Positions 15,296 through 24,400 of a stretch of 32,011 bases of DNA are shown piece after piece. Position numbers and translations under genes: made by a program. A model generated the notes under the pieces. The model saw only the letters and a list, made by a program, of their open reading frames with translations. It was not told the origin of the DNA and did not search any database. Position 1 is the first letter of the stretch. Every line of letters begins with the position of its first letter. The DNA is from Clostridiales bacterium. Lineage in GTDB: Bacteria; Bacillota; Clostridia; Christensenellales; DTU072. Where the stretch lies: positions 1 to 32,011 of the forward strand of contig DUUO01000067.1 of assembly GCA_012841525.1 (NCBI GenBank). The letters are read 5' to 3'.

Positions 15296-16778
15296 GAGGC
15301 TTCATTGTTGGGAATAGCAAGACGTCTCTTATTGATGGTGAATCTGTAAATAGCATTATCATTCTATCAATTCCAAGACCAAGTCCGCCAGTTGGTGGCA
15401 TTCCATATTCAAGTGCGGTTACAAAGTCTTCATCCATCATTTGTGCCTCTTCATCACCTTGTTCTCTTGCTCTAACTTGATCTTCAAATCTTAATCTTTG
15501 ATCAACTGGGTCGTTTAATTCTGAAAAAGCATTACCCATTTCTCTTTGAGTTATAAATATTTCAAATCTTTCTGTTAAACGAGGATCATCTTTTTTCCTT
15601 TTTGCAAGTGGTGATATTTCAACTGGATAATCTATTATGAAAGTTGGTTGGATTAAATGTTCTTCAGCAACTTCTTCAAATATTTCTGCAAGTGCAGCAC
15701 CCCATGTAACATCAGCACTTAATTCAACTTTGTATTTTTTTGCTTTTTCAATTATTGTTTGCATATCATCAGTATAAAAATCTATACCAGTAATTTCTTT
15801 TACACAATCAGACATTGTTTGTCTTTTCCAAGGTTTTCCTAAATCTATTTCTGTACCTTGATAATTAATTACTGTTGTACCTAAAACTTTTTCAGCACAG
15901 TATTGATACATTTCCTCAGTGATATTCATCATATCTACATAATCAGCATATGCTTCATAAAGTTCAATACTTGTAAACTCAGGATTGTGTTTTGTAGACA
16001 TACCTTCATTTCTAAATAGTCTACCCATTTCATAAACTTTCAAAAAGCCGCCAACGATTAATCTTTTTAGGTATAGTTCTGGAGCAATTCTCAAATACAT
16101 ATCTAAATCTAAAGTGTTGTGATGTGTAATAAATGGTTTTGCATTTGCTCCACCTAAAATTGTATTTAATATTGGAGTTTCAACTTCAACATATCCTTTG
16201 TTGTCTAAAAATTCTCTTATTGCACTAATTATCTTTGAACGTTTTACAAAAACATCTTTAACTTCTGGATTTACGATTAAATCAACATATCTTTGTCTGT
16301 ATCTTAAATCGGTATTTGTTAAACCATGGAATTTTTCTGGTAAAGGTCTAAGTGATTTTGCAAGTAAAGTGTATTCACTAACTCTTATTGATTTTTCACC
16401 TTTATGTGTTACAAAAGCCTCTCCCTTAAATCCAATAATATCTCCAATATCAAGTTTTTTGAATTTAGCATATTGCCCTTCAGGAAGTGCATCTAATCTT
16501 ACATATATTTGAATTTGGCTAGTTCCATCATAAATATGAGCAAAACTTGCTTTTCCCATTACACGTTTTAATATTATTCTTCCAGCAAGCGAAACAACCT
16601 TTCCTTCATAATCTTCAAATTTTTCTAAAATATCTTTTGCATATGCATTTACATCGTATGTAAATTCTTGAAATGGGTCTTCCCCGTTTGCTTTTAATTC
16701 TTCAAGCTTTTCTTTTCTGTTTGCTATTTGAATATTTTCATCTTCCATTAATGATACATTTTTGTTCTTCTCTTCCAT
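15285..16778 (-). CDS. lysS: Lysyl-tRNA synthetase, class II
   Basis: LysS charges tRNA-Lys. The 497-residue product has an N-terminal OB-fold anticodon-binding domain (about 55-150, with [20 protein letters not shown]) and the class II catalytic core. Motif 2 is [20 protein letters not shown] (about residues 255-274) and motif 3 is [20 protein letters not shown]. The end LLFPTMKP is also characteristic. I use the ATG at 16778 (AGAG five bases ahead); an in-frame GTG two codons earlier has no spacing for a ribosome site. No T-box or other leader riboswitch is recognised upstream. Confidence 0.96.
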   Translation of the reverse strand: MEEKNKNVSLMEDENIQIANRKEKLEELKANGEDPFQEFTYDVNAYAKDILEKFEDYEGKVVSLAGRIILKRVMGKASFAHIYDGTSQIQIYVRLDALPEGQYAKFKKLDIGDIIGFKGEAFVTHKGEKSIRVSEYTLLAKSLRPLPEKFHGLTNTDLRYRQRYVDLIVNPEVKDVFVKRSKIISAIREFLDNKGYVEVETPILNTILGGANAKPFITHHNTLDLDMYLRIAPELYLKRLIVGGFLKVYEMGRLFRNEGMSTKHNPEFTSIELYEAYADYVDMMNITEEMYQYCAEKVLGTTVINYQGTEIDLGKPWKRQTMSDCVKEITGIDFYTDDMQTIIEKAKKYKVELSADVTWGAALAEIFEEVAEEHLIQPTFIIDYPVEISPLAKRKKDDPRLTERFEIFITQREMGNAFSELNDPVDQRLRFEDQVRAREQGDEEAQMMDEDFVTALEYGMPPTGGLGLGIDRMIMLFTDSPSIRDVLLFPTMKPLDK

Positions 16779-16784
16779 TTTCAC

Positions 16785-17195
16785 TCTTAATATATATAAC
16801 GTTTTTGTATTTAGTCCAAATATCGACTAGAACATTATTAATTTTAATTATTACCTCAATGTTAAATCACTTTGCTTTCTCTAGATAAACAAAAATTTTT
16901 CAATCAATTAAACCCTAGATTCTTTTAACATTTTGTATGTTTTTTCTAACATTTGAATGTAATATATTAATTATTACATATTTCACAATGAAAGTTTACT
17001 AAAAATACAAGTTTCTAACAATATATTTATACATATATATAAATTTTATATAAAAAAATATAAATTACTTTAACATTAAAATCTTAACAGTATAAATTAA
17101 AGCATCAAAAAAATGATATTTAAAGTGTTAACCTATTATTGATAAAACTAATTAAAATATATAGATATTGACAATATTTCTCTAATTGTTATTTA
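16785..17195. other. Gene-free stretch between greA and lysS
   Basis: About 410 bases of very AT-rich sequence. Short similar pieces (TTTTAACATTTTGTATG and TTTCTAACATTTGAATG near 16925-16965) may be another eroded tandem pair. No reading frame with a ribosome site, RNA fold or T-box was found. The lysS promoter must lie here but I cannot pick one. Confidence 0.4.
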
Positions 17196-17205
17196 AAAAC
17201 AAAAA

Positions 17206-17225
17206 AGTCCATCCCTTGATGGACT
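17206..17225 (-). terminator. Terminator of greA
   Basis: A perfect eight-base-pair stem AGTCCATC/GATGGACT with a four-base loop is followed on the minus strand by TTTTTTGTTTTT. It lies 25 bases past the greA stop. Confidence 0.93.
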
Positions 17226-17249
17226 AATTGTGTTTTTGTTTAATATTTT

Positions 17250-17723
17250 TTATCTTGAAATTTCTAAAACTTTAACTTTCATCAATCCGCCAGGAGCATT
17301 ATATTCAACAATATCGCCTTTTTTAGCACCTACCAATGCTGCGCCCATAGGACTATCTGTAGCAAGTTTATTTCTATTGATATCCCCTTCTGCTGGACTT
17401 ACAATTGTATATTCTTCTACATCTTTAAAAACCAAATCTTCAATTTTTACCTTACTACCAAAGCCTACTTTTGATAAACTTATTAAACTTTTATCAATGA
17501 CATATGCTTGGTCTAACAAAGCTTCCAATTTTATTATTTCAATTTCAAGCTTCTCTTGTGCTGCTTTTGCTTCTGTATACTCAGCATTTTCGGATAGATC
17601 ACCATAACTTATTGCTAATTGTAGTGCATCTGCAACTTTTGTTCTCCCGTCTGTTTGTAGTTTTTTTAGTTGTTCTTTTAACTCATCATAGTATTCTTGA
17701 GTTAATGGTATAGTCTTTTCCAT
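17250..17723 (-). CDS. greA: Transcription elongation factor GreA
   Basis: GreA enters the secondary channel of RNA polymerase and stimulates cleavage of backtracked RNA. The 157-residue product starts MEKTIPLTQEYYDELKEQL. The N-terminal coiled coil carries the acidic tip GDLSENAEYTEAK, and the C-terminal FKBP-like domain includes SPMGAALVGAKKGDIVEY. Length is typical. The ATG at 17723 is chosen because GGAGG lies six bases ahead; the frame stays open 29 codons further up but overruns the promoter. It has its own promoter (17782-17810) and terminator, so it is a single-gene unit. Confidence 0.96.
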   Translation of the reverse strand: MEKTIPLTQEYYDELKEQLKKLQTDGRTKVADALQLAISYGDLSENAEYTEAKAAQEKLEIEIIKLEALLDQAYVIDKSLISLSKVGFGSKVKIEDLVFKDVEEYTIVSPAEGDINRNKLATDSPMGAALVGAKKGDIVEYNAPGGLMKVKVLEISR

Positions 17724-17781
17724 TTTTGCCTCCAACAAATCCTCATATTTTTTACAGCTTAGGACTGTTGCTAATTTATTG

Positions 17782-17810
17782 ATTATATAGTAATGAAATA
17801 GCCTTGTCAA
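17782..17810 (-). promoter_or_regulatory. Perfect-consensus sigma-A promoter of greA
   Basis: TTGACA (17805-17810) and TATAAT (17782-17787) are exactly 17 bases apart on the minus strand. Transcription would start near 17775, about 50 bases ahead of the ATG. Confidence 0.92.
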
Positions 17811-17857
17811 TATTCTTTTAAATGAATTTATTTGCCATTATTTTAAAAGGCTATTTC
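17795..17857. repeat. Inverted repeat straddling the greA promoter
   Basis: GAAATAGCCTT (17795-17805) and AAGGCTATTTC (17847-17857) are perfect 11-base arms; an inner pair CTTTTAAA/TTTAAAAG tightens the fold. One arm covers the promoter spacer and touches the -35 box. No T-run follows, so it is not an ordinary terminator of queT; it could be an operator. Confidence 0.6.
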
Positions 17858-17878
17858 GCAAGTAAATGTTCAAAACTC

Positions 17879-18005
17879 ACATCATTTTTAGTTTTCATCA
17901 TACCCTTTAGTTTTGTTTAGTGTCAGCCAAAAATCCATTAGGTTAAACATTTAATACATCATTTTAAGCTTTCATCGTAACCTTTGGCTTTATTTAATGC
18001 TATTA
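17879..18005. repeat. Diverged copy of the queT 3' end, 77 bp downstream
   Basis: ACATCATT at 17879 and 17956 begins two aligned stretches of 48 bases; the second is the end of queT. In queT's frame the outer copy reads L-T-L-N-K-T-K-G-Y-D-E-N-stop against I-A-L-N-K-A-K-G-Y-D-E-S-L-K-stop. Four changes are synonymous and four give similar residues. Confidence 0.9.
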
Positions 18006-18513
18006 ACAATGGTAATCCTAAAACAAATATTGTTGCAGCTTGTGTTCCTAAAATCATTCCGAAATTTATCCAGTACAATGTATCGCCACTAAACAAAAAC
18101 CAAATCAATGGTAAAAGCAAAGCATTTACTAAAATTGGTGGGATTGCACCAACGACACCTTTTAAGATTATGTTTTTATTTTTCAATAATCTACCGATGA
18201 TATATGTTAAAACTGATGCAATTAAAGTAGCAAGTGTTCCAAATACCATATCATACCAACCAAATGGTGAAAAGATATTTGAAATTAGACATCCTATTGT
18301 TAGGCCTAAAACTGCTTCTGGAAAAATTAATGGAAGCAAGGTCATTGCTTCACCAACTCTAAATTGTAATGGCCCATATGAAATTGCTTGCAAAGTAAAA
18401 GATAGAGCAAAATATATGCCAGCAAAAATTGCGACTCTTACTAAATATTTTGTTCCCATGACAAAAGCTTTTTTCTTTTTATTTTCAGTTGTGTTGTCGT
18501 TGTGATCCTTCAT
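17959..18513 (-). CDS. queT: QueT-family ECF transporter S component
   Basis: The product is a 184-residue integral membrane protein with about six helices. It carries the QueT signature YGPLQFRVGEAMTLLP (46-61), followed by the glycine-rich GLTIGCLISNIFSPFG and FGTLATLIAS. QueT proteins are substrate-binding subunits of energy-coupling-factor transporters, thought to import queuosine precursors. I start at the ATG at 18513 (AAAGG seven bases ahead) and not at in-frame codons up to 51 bases upstream. No ECF ATPase or T subunit is nearby, so it presumably uses a shared module, and no preQ1 riboswitch is seen. It lies below the ABC permease gene, possibly in the same transcript. The stop is TGA. 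Confidence 0.88.
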   Translation of the reverse strand: MKDHNDNTTENKKKKAFVMGTKYLVRVAIFAGIYFALSFTLQAISYGPLQFRVGEAMTLLPLIFPEAVLGLTIGCLISNIFSPFGWYDMVFGTLATLIASVLTYIIGRLLKNKNIILKGVVGAIPPILVNALLLPLIWFLFSGDTLYWINFGMILGTQAATIFVLGLPLLIALNKAKGYDESLK

Positions 18514-18599
18514 TTTTTTGCCTTTAATATGCTTTTTAGAAAAATACAAAAACATAATATGCAAATTATATGCTCTATTTTATCTAATTATTTTTACTC

Positions 18600-18781
18600 T
18601 TATGCTAAATCTATTTCATTTATCACATAGCAAAATAATAATTTCTATCAATTTAACTTTATTATTTACGCTAAATCTCTTTTATTTACAACTTCACGCT
18701 AAATCTCTTTTATTTACAACTTCACGCTAAATCTCTTTTATTTACAACTTCACGCTAAATCTCTTTTATTTACAACATAGT
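18600..18781. repeat. 28-bp tandem array of the ABC permease gene end plus an older copy
   Basis: CGCTAAATCTCTTTTATTTA starts at 18669, 18697, 18725 and 18753, exactly 28 bases apart and identical. The right-most is the end of the permease gene (codons VVNKRDLA-stop). An older copy at about 18602-18632 reads, in the gene's frame, C-Y-V-I-N-E-I-D-L-A-stop against Y-Y-V-V-N-K-R-D-L-A-stop. There are no spacers, so it is not a CRISPR array. Confidence 0.96.
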
Positions 18782-19931
18782 AAGTTAACACTGTTGAACC
18801 AATAACATATATTGTCCAAAATACAAGAGTAATAAAAAAGTTTCCATAAGTTGGTGTAGGCCCTTCGTTTCCACCTAAAAATGGAGACCATGACATGTTG
18901 GTTGAAATATCAATCAAATCCAAGCCGATAAGATGGAGAATTGTTCCAATTAGCGGTAAAAACAAATATGACACAATTCCTGTAACTAAGTGCTTTGATA
19001 AAGTTGATACAGCAAAACTAAATAAAACCCAAGATATTATAGTTAAATAGTCTAAAAGCATTATGTAAAATACCATCATTCCAGCAGGAGCTAATGTAAA
19101 GGCTCCTGCATTAAATGAAAACAATGTTAATGTATTATCCCCTTGATACTTAAGCGAGGTAAAAAATGTTAAAAGTGAAACAACAACATAGACAAAAGTT
19201 ACATTTGTAACTGTTGCACAAAGCTTTGCTGTAGTAAGTTGATTTCTAGTAATTGGTCTAACCATCAATATTTTTATTGTCCCAGATCTAAACTCTGTTG
19301 AATATGATCTTGCTGCAATAACTACACCGTAAACTGTTATTAAACCAATTAACATACTGCTTGCCATTTTGTAAAAATCATAATAATTTGTGCTACCAGT
19401 AGCAAACATAGAAAATATTCCACCATAATTTGACAAGACCTTAATTCGTTTATTCATGTGCTTTGCTTTAATTTCTTTTAATGTGTTGACTTTAAGTCTT
19501 AGAGCGTAATATGGGTCACTGGTAAAGTGGTATACATAAAACTTTATGCCTTCTTCCTTTTTTTCTTTATCAATTTCTTTTTTTGCTTTATCTGCAAGAG
19601 ATAATGCCTTATCAATATCTCCTACATTTTTGAAAATATATGTTCCATCACCTAAAGAAGCACTTTCCACAACATATAGATATGCAGCATCAAAATTCTC
19701 AAAATCAGGCATTTCTTTTATAAAATCTTCCATATTATAACTTTCTTGTGGCTCATCATACTTATCATATTCTTGAACAAAGGAATAAAAAGTTCCATGA
19801 GTAATTAAAAGTAATATTAAATAAACTATAATTATCCCAATTAAAAATGGTAAAAATACTGTTTTTTTCAATTCACCTTTATATAAATTCCAAAATGGTG
19901 TTTGTTTTCTTTTATTGATTTTGTTTTTCAT
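18750..19931 (-). CDS. ABC-2-type transporter permease
   Basis: The 393-residue membrane protein has a first helix at 24-48, a large outside loop of about 140 residues (rich in acidic residues and lysine), then five helices at about 191-208, 238-260, 282-308, 313-338 and 365-386. The segment RSYSTEFRSGTIKILMVRPITRNQL just after the second helix is the coupling-helix region of ABC-2 exporters (cited only in part here). It works with the ATPase encoded upstream; such pairs export lipids, peptides or antibiotics such as bacitracin. The substrate is unknown. GGAAG precedes the ATG. Its stop lies in the 28-bp array. Confidence 0.88.
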   Translation of the reverse strand: MKNKINKRKQTPFWNLYKGELKKTVFLPFLIGIIIVYLILLLITHGTFYSFVQEYDKYDEPQESYNMEDFIKEMPDFENFDAAYLYVVESASLGDGTYIFKNVGDIDKALSLADKAKKEIDKEKKEEGIKFYVYHFTSDPYYALRLKVNTLKEIKAKHMNKRIKVLSNYGGIFSMFATGSTNYYDFYKMASSMLIGLITVYGVVIAARSYSTEFRSGTIKILMVRPITRNQLTTAKLCATVTNVTFVYVVVSLLTFFTSLKYQGDNTLTLFSFNAGAFTLAPAGMMVFYIMLLDYLTIISWVLFSFAVSTLSKHLVTGIVSYLFLPLIGTILHLIGLDLIDISTNMSWSPFLGGNEGPTPTYGNFFITLVFWTIYVIGSTVLTYYVVNKRDLA

Positions 19932-19969
19932 AATGCTTCCTTACTTTAATTTATGACCGCACTTTTAAC

Positions 19970-20068
19970 GCTTATTTATATTCTGTTTTTTAAACTTATA
20001 TCATCTAGTATATTATGTTTTTATGTGTTTTTTACTATATTCCTTTTATGCTAAACTCATATCTTTGG
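19970..20068. repeat. Weak 62-bp tandem pair between the ABC genes
   Basis: TTTATATTCTG...AAACTTATATC (about 19975-20003) aligns with CTATATTCCTT...AAACTCATATC (about 20035-20063). The link to the ATPase gene end is not clear. Confidence 0.4.
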
Positions 20069-20090
20069 TATGGTTTTTATATATCTTTAG

Positions 20091-21128
20091 TTACTTTATT
20101 TGATATTTATCTTTTTTTGTTACTTCTAAGAAAAAGTCTTCTAAATTCTTTTCCTGTGGTCTTAACATACTAACTTCAATGTCTTTTAATACTAAATCTT
20201 TATTGATTTTTGCTGTAGGAATATCAGTTTCAAAAATTAATGAAGCAGGCGTAATTTTTGCTTCGATGTCAAAAGTTTCTTTCAATATTTGTGCTGCCTT
20301 TTCATTGTCATTAGTGATTAAAATATATGTTCGTTCACTCTTTGTTATTTGTTCTTCAACATGGTGTATATCGACTTCTTTAACAAGCCTGCCATTATCT
20401 ATGATAATTACTCTATCGCACATTAATTGCATTTCAGCAAGTTGATGAGAACTTACTAAAATTCCCATATTTTTTTCTTTAGCAAGCATTTTTAATAGGT
20501 TTCTAATTTCTCTTATTCCTGCTGGATCTAGACCATTTGCTGGTTCATCTAAAATTAAAAATCTTGGATTATTAAGTAGTGCTTGTGCAATTCCAAGACG
20601 TTGTTTCATCCCCATAGAAAATGTTTTAAACTTACTATCTTTTCTGTTTATAAGCCCTACTAGTTCCAAAACCTCTTTAATTCTTGCTTTGTCTAGATCG
20701 GCTTTCTTTTCAATTTTTTGAAGTTGAGGATTGCCATTTTCTAGCGATTCTCTATCGTGTAAAGATGCATAATATTTTAATATCCAGTCAGCGGATTTAT
20801 TTCCGTACATATCTGGAGACTCAATAACAGCGCCAACTCTATGCATAGCCGCTGCTCTATCTTTTTTAATATCATGCCCCATTACTTCGATATGTCCTGA
20901 TGTTGGATGTGCAAGACCTGAGATCATTTTAATAAGGGTTGATTTACCAGCACCATTTGGTCCAAGTAAACCTAAAACTTCACCTGCCCTAACTTCAAAA
21001 GAAACATTATCAACTGCCAAAACTTCTTGTGTTTTAGATGTTCTTTTATAAAGTTTAGAGACGTTTTCAATTTTTGCTACAACCTCGCCTTGAAAATTTC
21101 CAACTGAATTTACTATTTCATTATTCAT
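20091..21128 (-). CDS. ABC transporter ATP-binding protein
   Basis: This is the ATPase partner of the permease at 18750-19931, in the BcrA/CcmA-like exporter group. The 345-residue product has Walker A GPNGAGKST (56-64), the ABC signature variant FSMGMKQRLGIAQAL (about 169-183), Walker B FLILDEPANGLD (189-200) and a switch histidine in SSHQLAEM. Between the Q-loop region and the signature there is an extra charged stretch of some 20 residues (about 125-150). The C-terminal 100 residues form the usual accessory domain. AAGGA lies ahead of the ATG. The gap to the permease gene is 160 bases. Confidence 0.95.
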   Translation of the reverse strand: MNNEIVNSVGNFQGEVVAKIENVSKLYKRTSKTQEVLAVDNVSFEVRAGEVLGLLGPNGAGKSTLIKMISGLAHPTSGHIEVMGHDIKKDRAAAMHRVGAVIESPDMYGNKSADWILKYYASLHDRESLENGNPQLQKIEKKADLDKARIKEVLELVGLINRKDSKFKTFSMGMKQRLGIAQALLNNPRFLILDEPANGLDPAGIREIRNLLKMLAKEKNMGILVSSHQLAEMQLMCDRVIIIDNGRLVKEVDIHHVEEQITKSERTYILITNDNEKAAQILKETFDIEAKITPASLIFETDIPTAKINKDLVLKDIEVSMLRPQEKNLEDFFLEVTKKDKYQIK

Positions 21129-21197
21129 AAAGATTTCCTTATATGTTTATTTTATTTCTACTCTAGTTTAGCACATTTTTTTTATCTATTTAAAACA

Positions 21198-21226
21198 AAA
21201 CAGACACCTTTCAAGGGCATCTGTTT
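21198..21226 (-). terminator. Terminator after the SbcC-like gene (possibly bidirectional)
   Basis: An 11-base-pair stem (two G-U pairs) of AAACAGATGCC and GGTGTCTGTTT with a seven-base loop is followed on the minus strand by TGTTTTA and on the plus strand by TAATTTT. It lies 150 bases past the gene, beyond the duplicated gene end. Confidence 0.8.
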
Positions 21227-21249
21227 TAATTTTAGAAACTTAATAAATT

Positions 21250-21412
21250 ATTTACATTTTATAGCTTTTAATCTTACAATTACTTTACATTTTGCTTACA
21301 GCCTTAAAGTATATTGTTTATTTTCACCATTGTTATATTATAAACATATTTAATCTGGTTTTAGATTACTTGTTTATTTACATCTTGCTTACAGCCTTAA
21401 AGTATATTGTTT
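21250..21412. repeat. Duplicate of the SbcC-like gene end
   Basis: The 36 bases at 21284-21319 match 21377-21412, which are the last codons and stop of the gene, with a single mismatch (AAG to AAA, synonymous). The spacing is 93. A more eroded third copy may start at 21251. Confidence 0.93.
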
Positions 21413-24400
21413 CATCTTCAGGGATTACAACTATATCAGTTCCTTGGCTAAGTTCTAACACAGGTCTTAGAAACATTTTATTCAAATCGTCAGTATCTAC
21501 TTGTAAAGCAAAGACAACTTCGCCGCCTAAAAGTGAAACTAATACATCGTTATATGCAAATGATAATGCGATCTTAAACATAAATTGTTCTATTTTTTGC
21601 ATTCTATCAAATGGCATTTGTTTATCGCCAACAGATAAAACTATGATATCATCCTCTCCGTAAGCCAAAGTATATTTACCATTAGTCATATTTTCAATAT
21701 TTGCACTTGCTCTTGATACAATTAAATCAGATAAATCTTTAGAAATTATTGCACCGTCTTTAATAGCTTGAGATAAATCTTCAATACCTTTAATCCTTGC
21801 TTGCACAATGCTTAGTGATTGATTCTTTTCAATTAAAGTATAGTATCTTCTTTTTACATCTTCTGCTTTACTAATACTTGAACCTAAGACAACTAATGCC
21901 TCTTCTTCTTTTTTAGATAACTCTGCGTGAAATGCAAGATTTTGTTCTAAATTCTTAAATGCAGCCTCATTTGAAGCAAGATTAGATTTATATACTTTAA
22001 TTATTTCTGTAAGACGCATTTTATTATCTTCATATTCTTTTATTTCAACTTCAAGTGCATATGCATCTTCTTCTAATAAAACAAGTTCTTGTAAGCCTTC
22101 AAGATTTGTTACGCCAAGATCTTCAAGCTCTTTTTCATATCCTGGGAATATATCCTCTACCATATCTTCTTCTGTTTTAATTGATGATTCTAACATTAAA
22201 AGTTGTAGATTTGCATCTTCAATCTCTTTTTTCAAATCATCAACAACTCTTTTCACTGCTTGAATTCTTATCTTTAATGTATTTCTCTTTTCTTGAACTT
22301 TTTTAATTTCTTCAGTAATTGCTATTAAGTGTTTAGAAAAGGCTTGAGTAACTATTTCAATATATGAATATTCTTTTCCTTTGTAATTGAGTGGTAGCAT
22401 TCTTGCTTGCACTGCAAATATTTTTTCATATAAAGTTTCTTTCTCTTCAGTAATTGCATTTAGTTGTATTTCTTTTGCAGCAATATCTTTATCTATTTCA
22501 TATATTTCTTTATCAATTGCTTGTACTTTTAATAATGCACCAAGTGCTTGCTCGCCTTTTAACAATTGAACTGTATTTTTATATTTCAATTGTTCTTTTG
22601 TCTGTTTATCTACAAGCTCAGATAACACAACTCTTTCAAATGGCAAATCTTCATAATCTATTAATTTAATTCTCTCTACTATTTGATTATGTCTTGCTGT
22701 TCTTTCTTTGAGTTCTGCTTCAGCACTCTTAAACTCATCATTTAATAACATCAATTTTTTACTTTTATCAAGCTCTTGATGCATCAAAGCTGCAAGTTCT
22801 TCTACAGTCTTAACTTCAAACTCATCTAATATTTTTTGAATTTGCCCTACTTTTATATTTTTAGATGCTTGCAATGATTCGATATATTGATTACTTACTG
22901 TTAAAACAGCCTCATATTGACCTATAGTATTTTCTGCATCAATAACTGCTCTTGTATCTTTTTCAAGCTCTGCTCCAATAGCTTTAATTTGATCATCTAG
23001 AGCCTTTGTATTTCTAAGTGGCATTTCTTTTTTAACTGAAACAAAACCATCACAAACTGGACAATGTGAACCGTATTCAACTTCTGCTGCAACTTGACTC
23101 AAACGATTGAAGCTCATGTATTCAGTCATTTTTTCATTTAATAAATCAAGTCTTGCTTGTAACTTTTCTCTATGGTTAATAATTTCCGTTCTTTTGTTTC
23201 TAAGATTTATGAGTTTGTCAGCATAAGTTTTGCTTGATTGTTGAATTTTTTCTATTTTTTCATCAATAGCGTCAACTTCTATTCTCAAATCAGTAGCAAG
23301 TAAATGCTTTCCATATAAATTTTGATGCTTGTATACACTTGCATTAATTGCATCTTTTTGAGTTGGGAATAAACCACAAATTTCTTTATTTAATTCATTT
23401 ACTTTTTCTTTTAATTCATTGATTTTTTCAACATTTTCAGTGTTTTGAGATATTAACTCAGACTTTTCACGAGATAGTCTTTCAATTCTATTATGACTTG
23501 CAGCAATATCTTTTTGAATTTTTTCCATTAAACCTTCTATTACTGCTCCATCTTCAACTGCTGCTTTGTATTCTGGTAGCAAAGTAAAACTTTCACGTCT
23601 TTTTCTTTGTTCTTTAATTGCATTTTCCAAATATACAAATTGTTCTTCAATTTCTTTTTGTCTTTCAACTAAATCTTTAATGCTTTCGTCATATTTTGCA
23701 TAGTAGCCATTGACAATCTTTTGAATTCCTATGCTTTTTGGGCCACTTGCTGTTTCTAAAATTTGACTATTTAATACCTTTTCTAGTTCTTCAACTCTGC
23801 GAGTTTCTTTAATAAATTGTTCACTTAAAGATTCAATACTATTTTCACCATCTGAAATTTTCTTTTCAGTATCTTTTAGCGATGATTTAATTTTTTCATA
23901 TTCAACTCTTTTTTGTTGAGTTTTATTTAAAAATTCTTCATATGCTTGGAATTTAGCTAAAACAGCACTCGCTTTATTACTAGTTTTTAATTTTTCAATT
24001 TTTTCATCAATTTCGCCTTGTTTCAACTCTAGTTCTTCAAGTGCCGCTGCGTTTTCTACATGAACTGCAAGTTCTTCTTGATATGTTGTCGCTTTAGAAA
24101 TTTCTTTATTTACAACTTCTAAGTCTTTTCTAATGACATTAACTACATCTTTTTCGTTTTTTACTAATTGCTCACTATCTTCAAGTTCTTGTCTAGATGC
24201 TGGAACAATTGATTCTATTTCCGTAGTTAATTGTTTTTCTCTTTCTTTTAATTTTTGAAGTTTTGTCATAACTTCTTTTGAAGTCGTAAGGCCAGATAAT
24301 TGATTAGCAACAACTGTTTCTCTTGTCAATTTATCAGCAGATAAAGCCTCTGCAATATCTAAGTCTATGATTAATAACTTTTCAAATGCCTTTTGATTCA

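Noticed and set aside
16785..17249. T-box leader ahead of lysS
   Set aside because: The conserved T-box sequence (AGGGTGG-type) is absent on the minus strand.
17724..17810. N-terminal extension of GreA
   Set aside because: It would include the -10 and -35 boxes of a perfect promoter; the ATG at 17723 has GGAGG and matches the family start.
18514..18749. PreQ1 riboswitch ahead of queT
   Set aside because: I looked for the short stem with the A-rich pseudoknot tail; the gap holds permease-end copies and no such element.
18669..18779. Four perfect 28-bp direct repeats, CRISPR-like in unit length
   Set aside because: The units are contiguous without spacers, the unit is the end of the neighbouring permease gene, and no cas gene is present.
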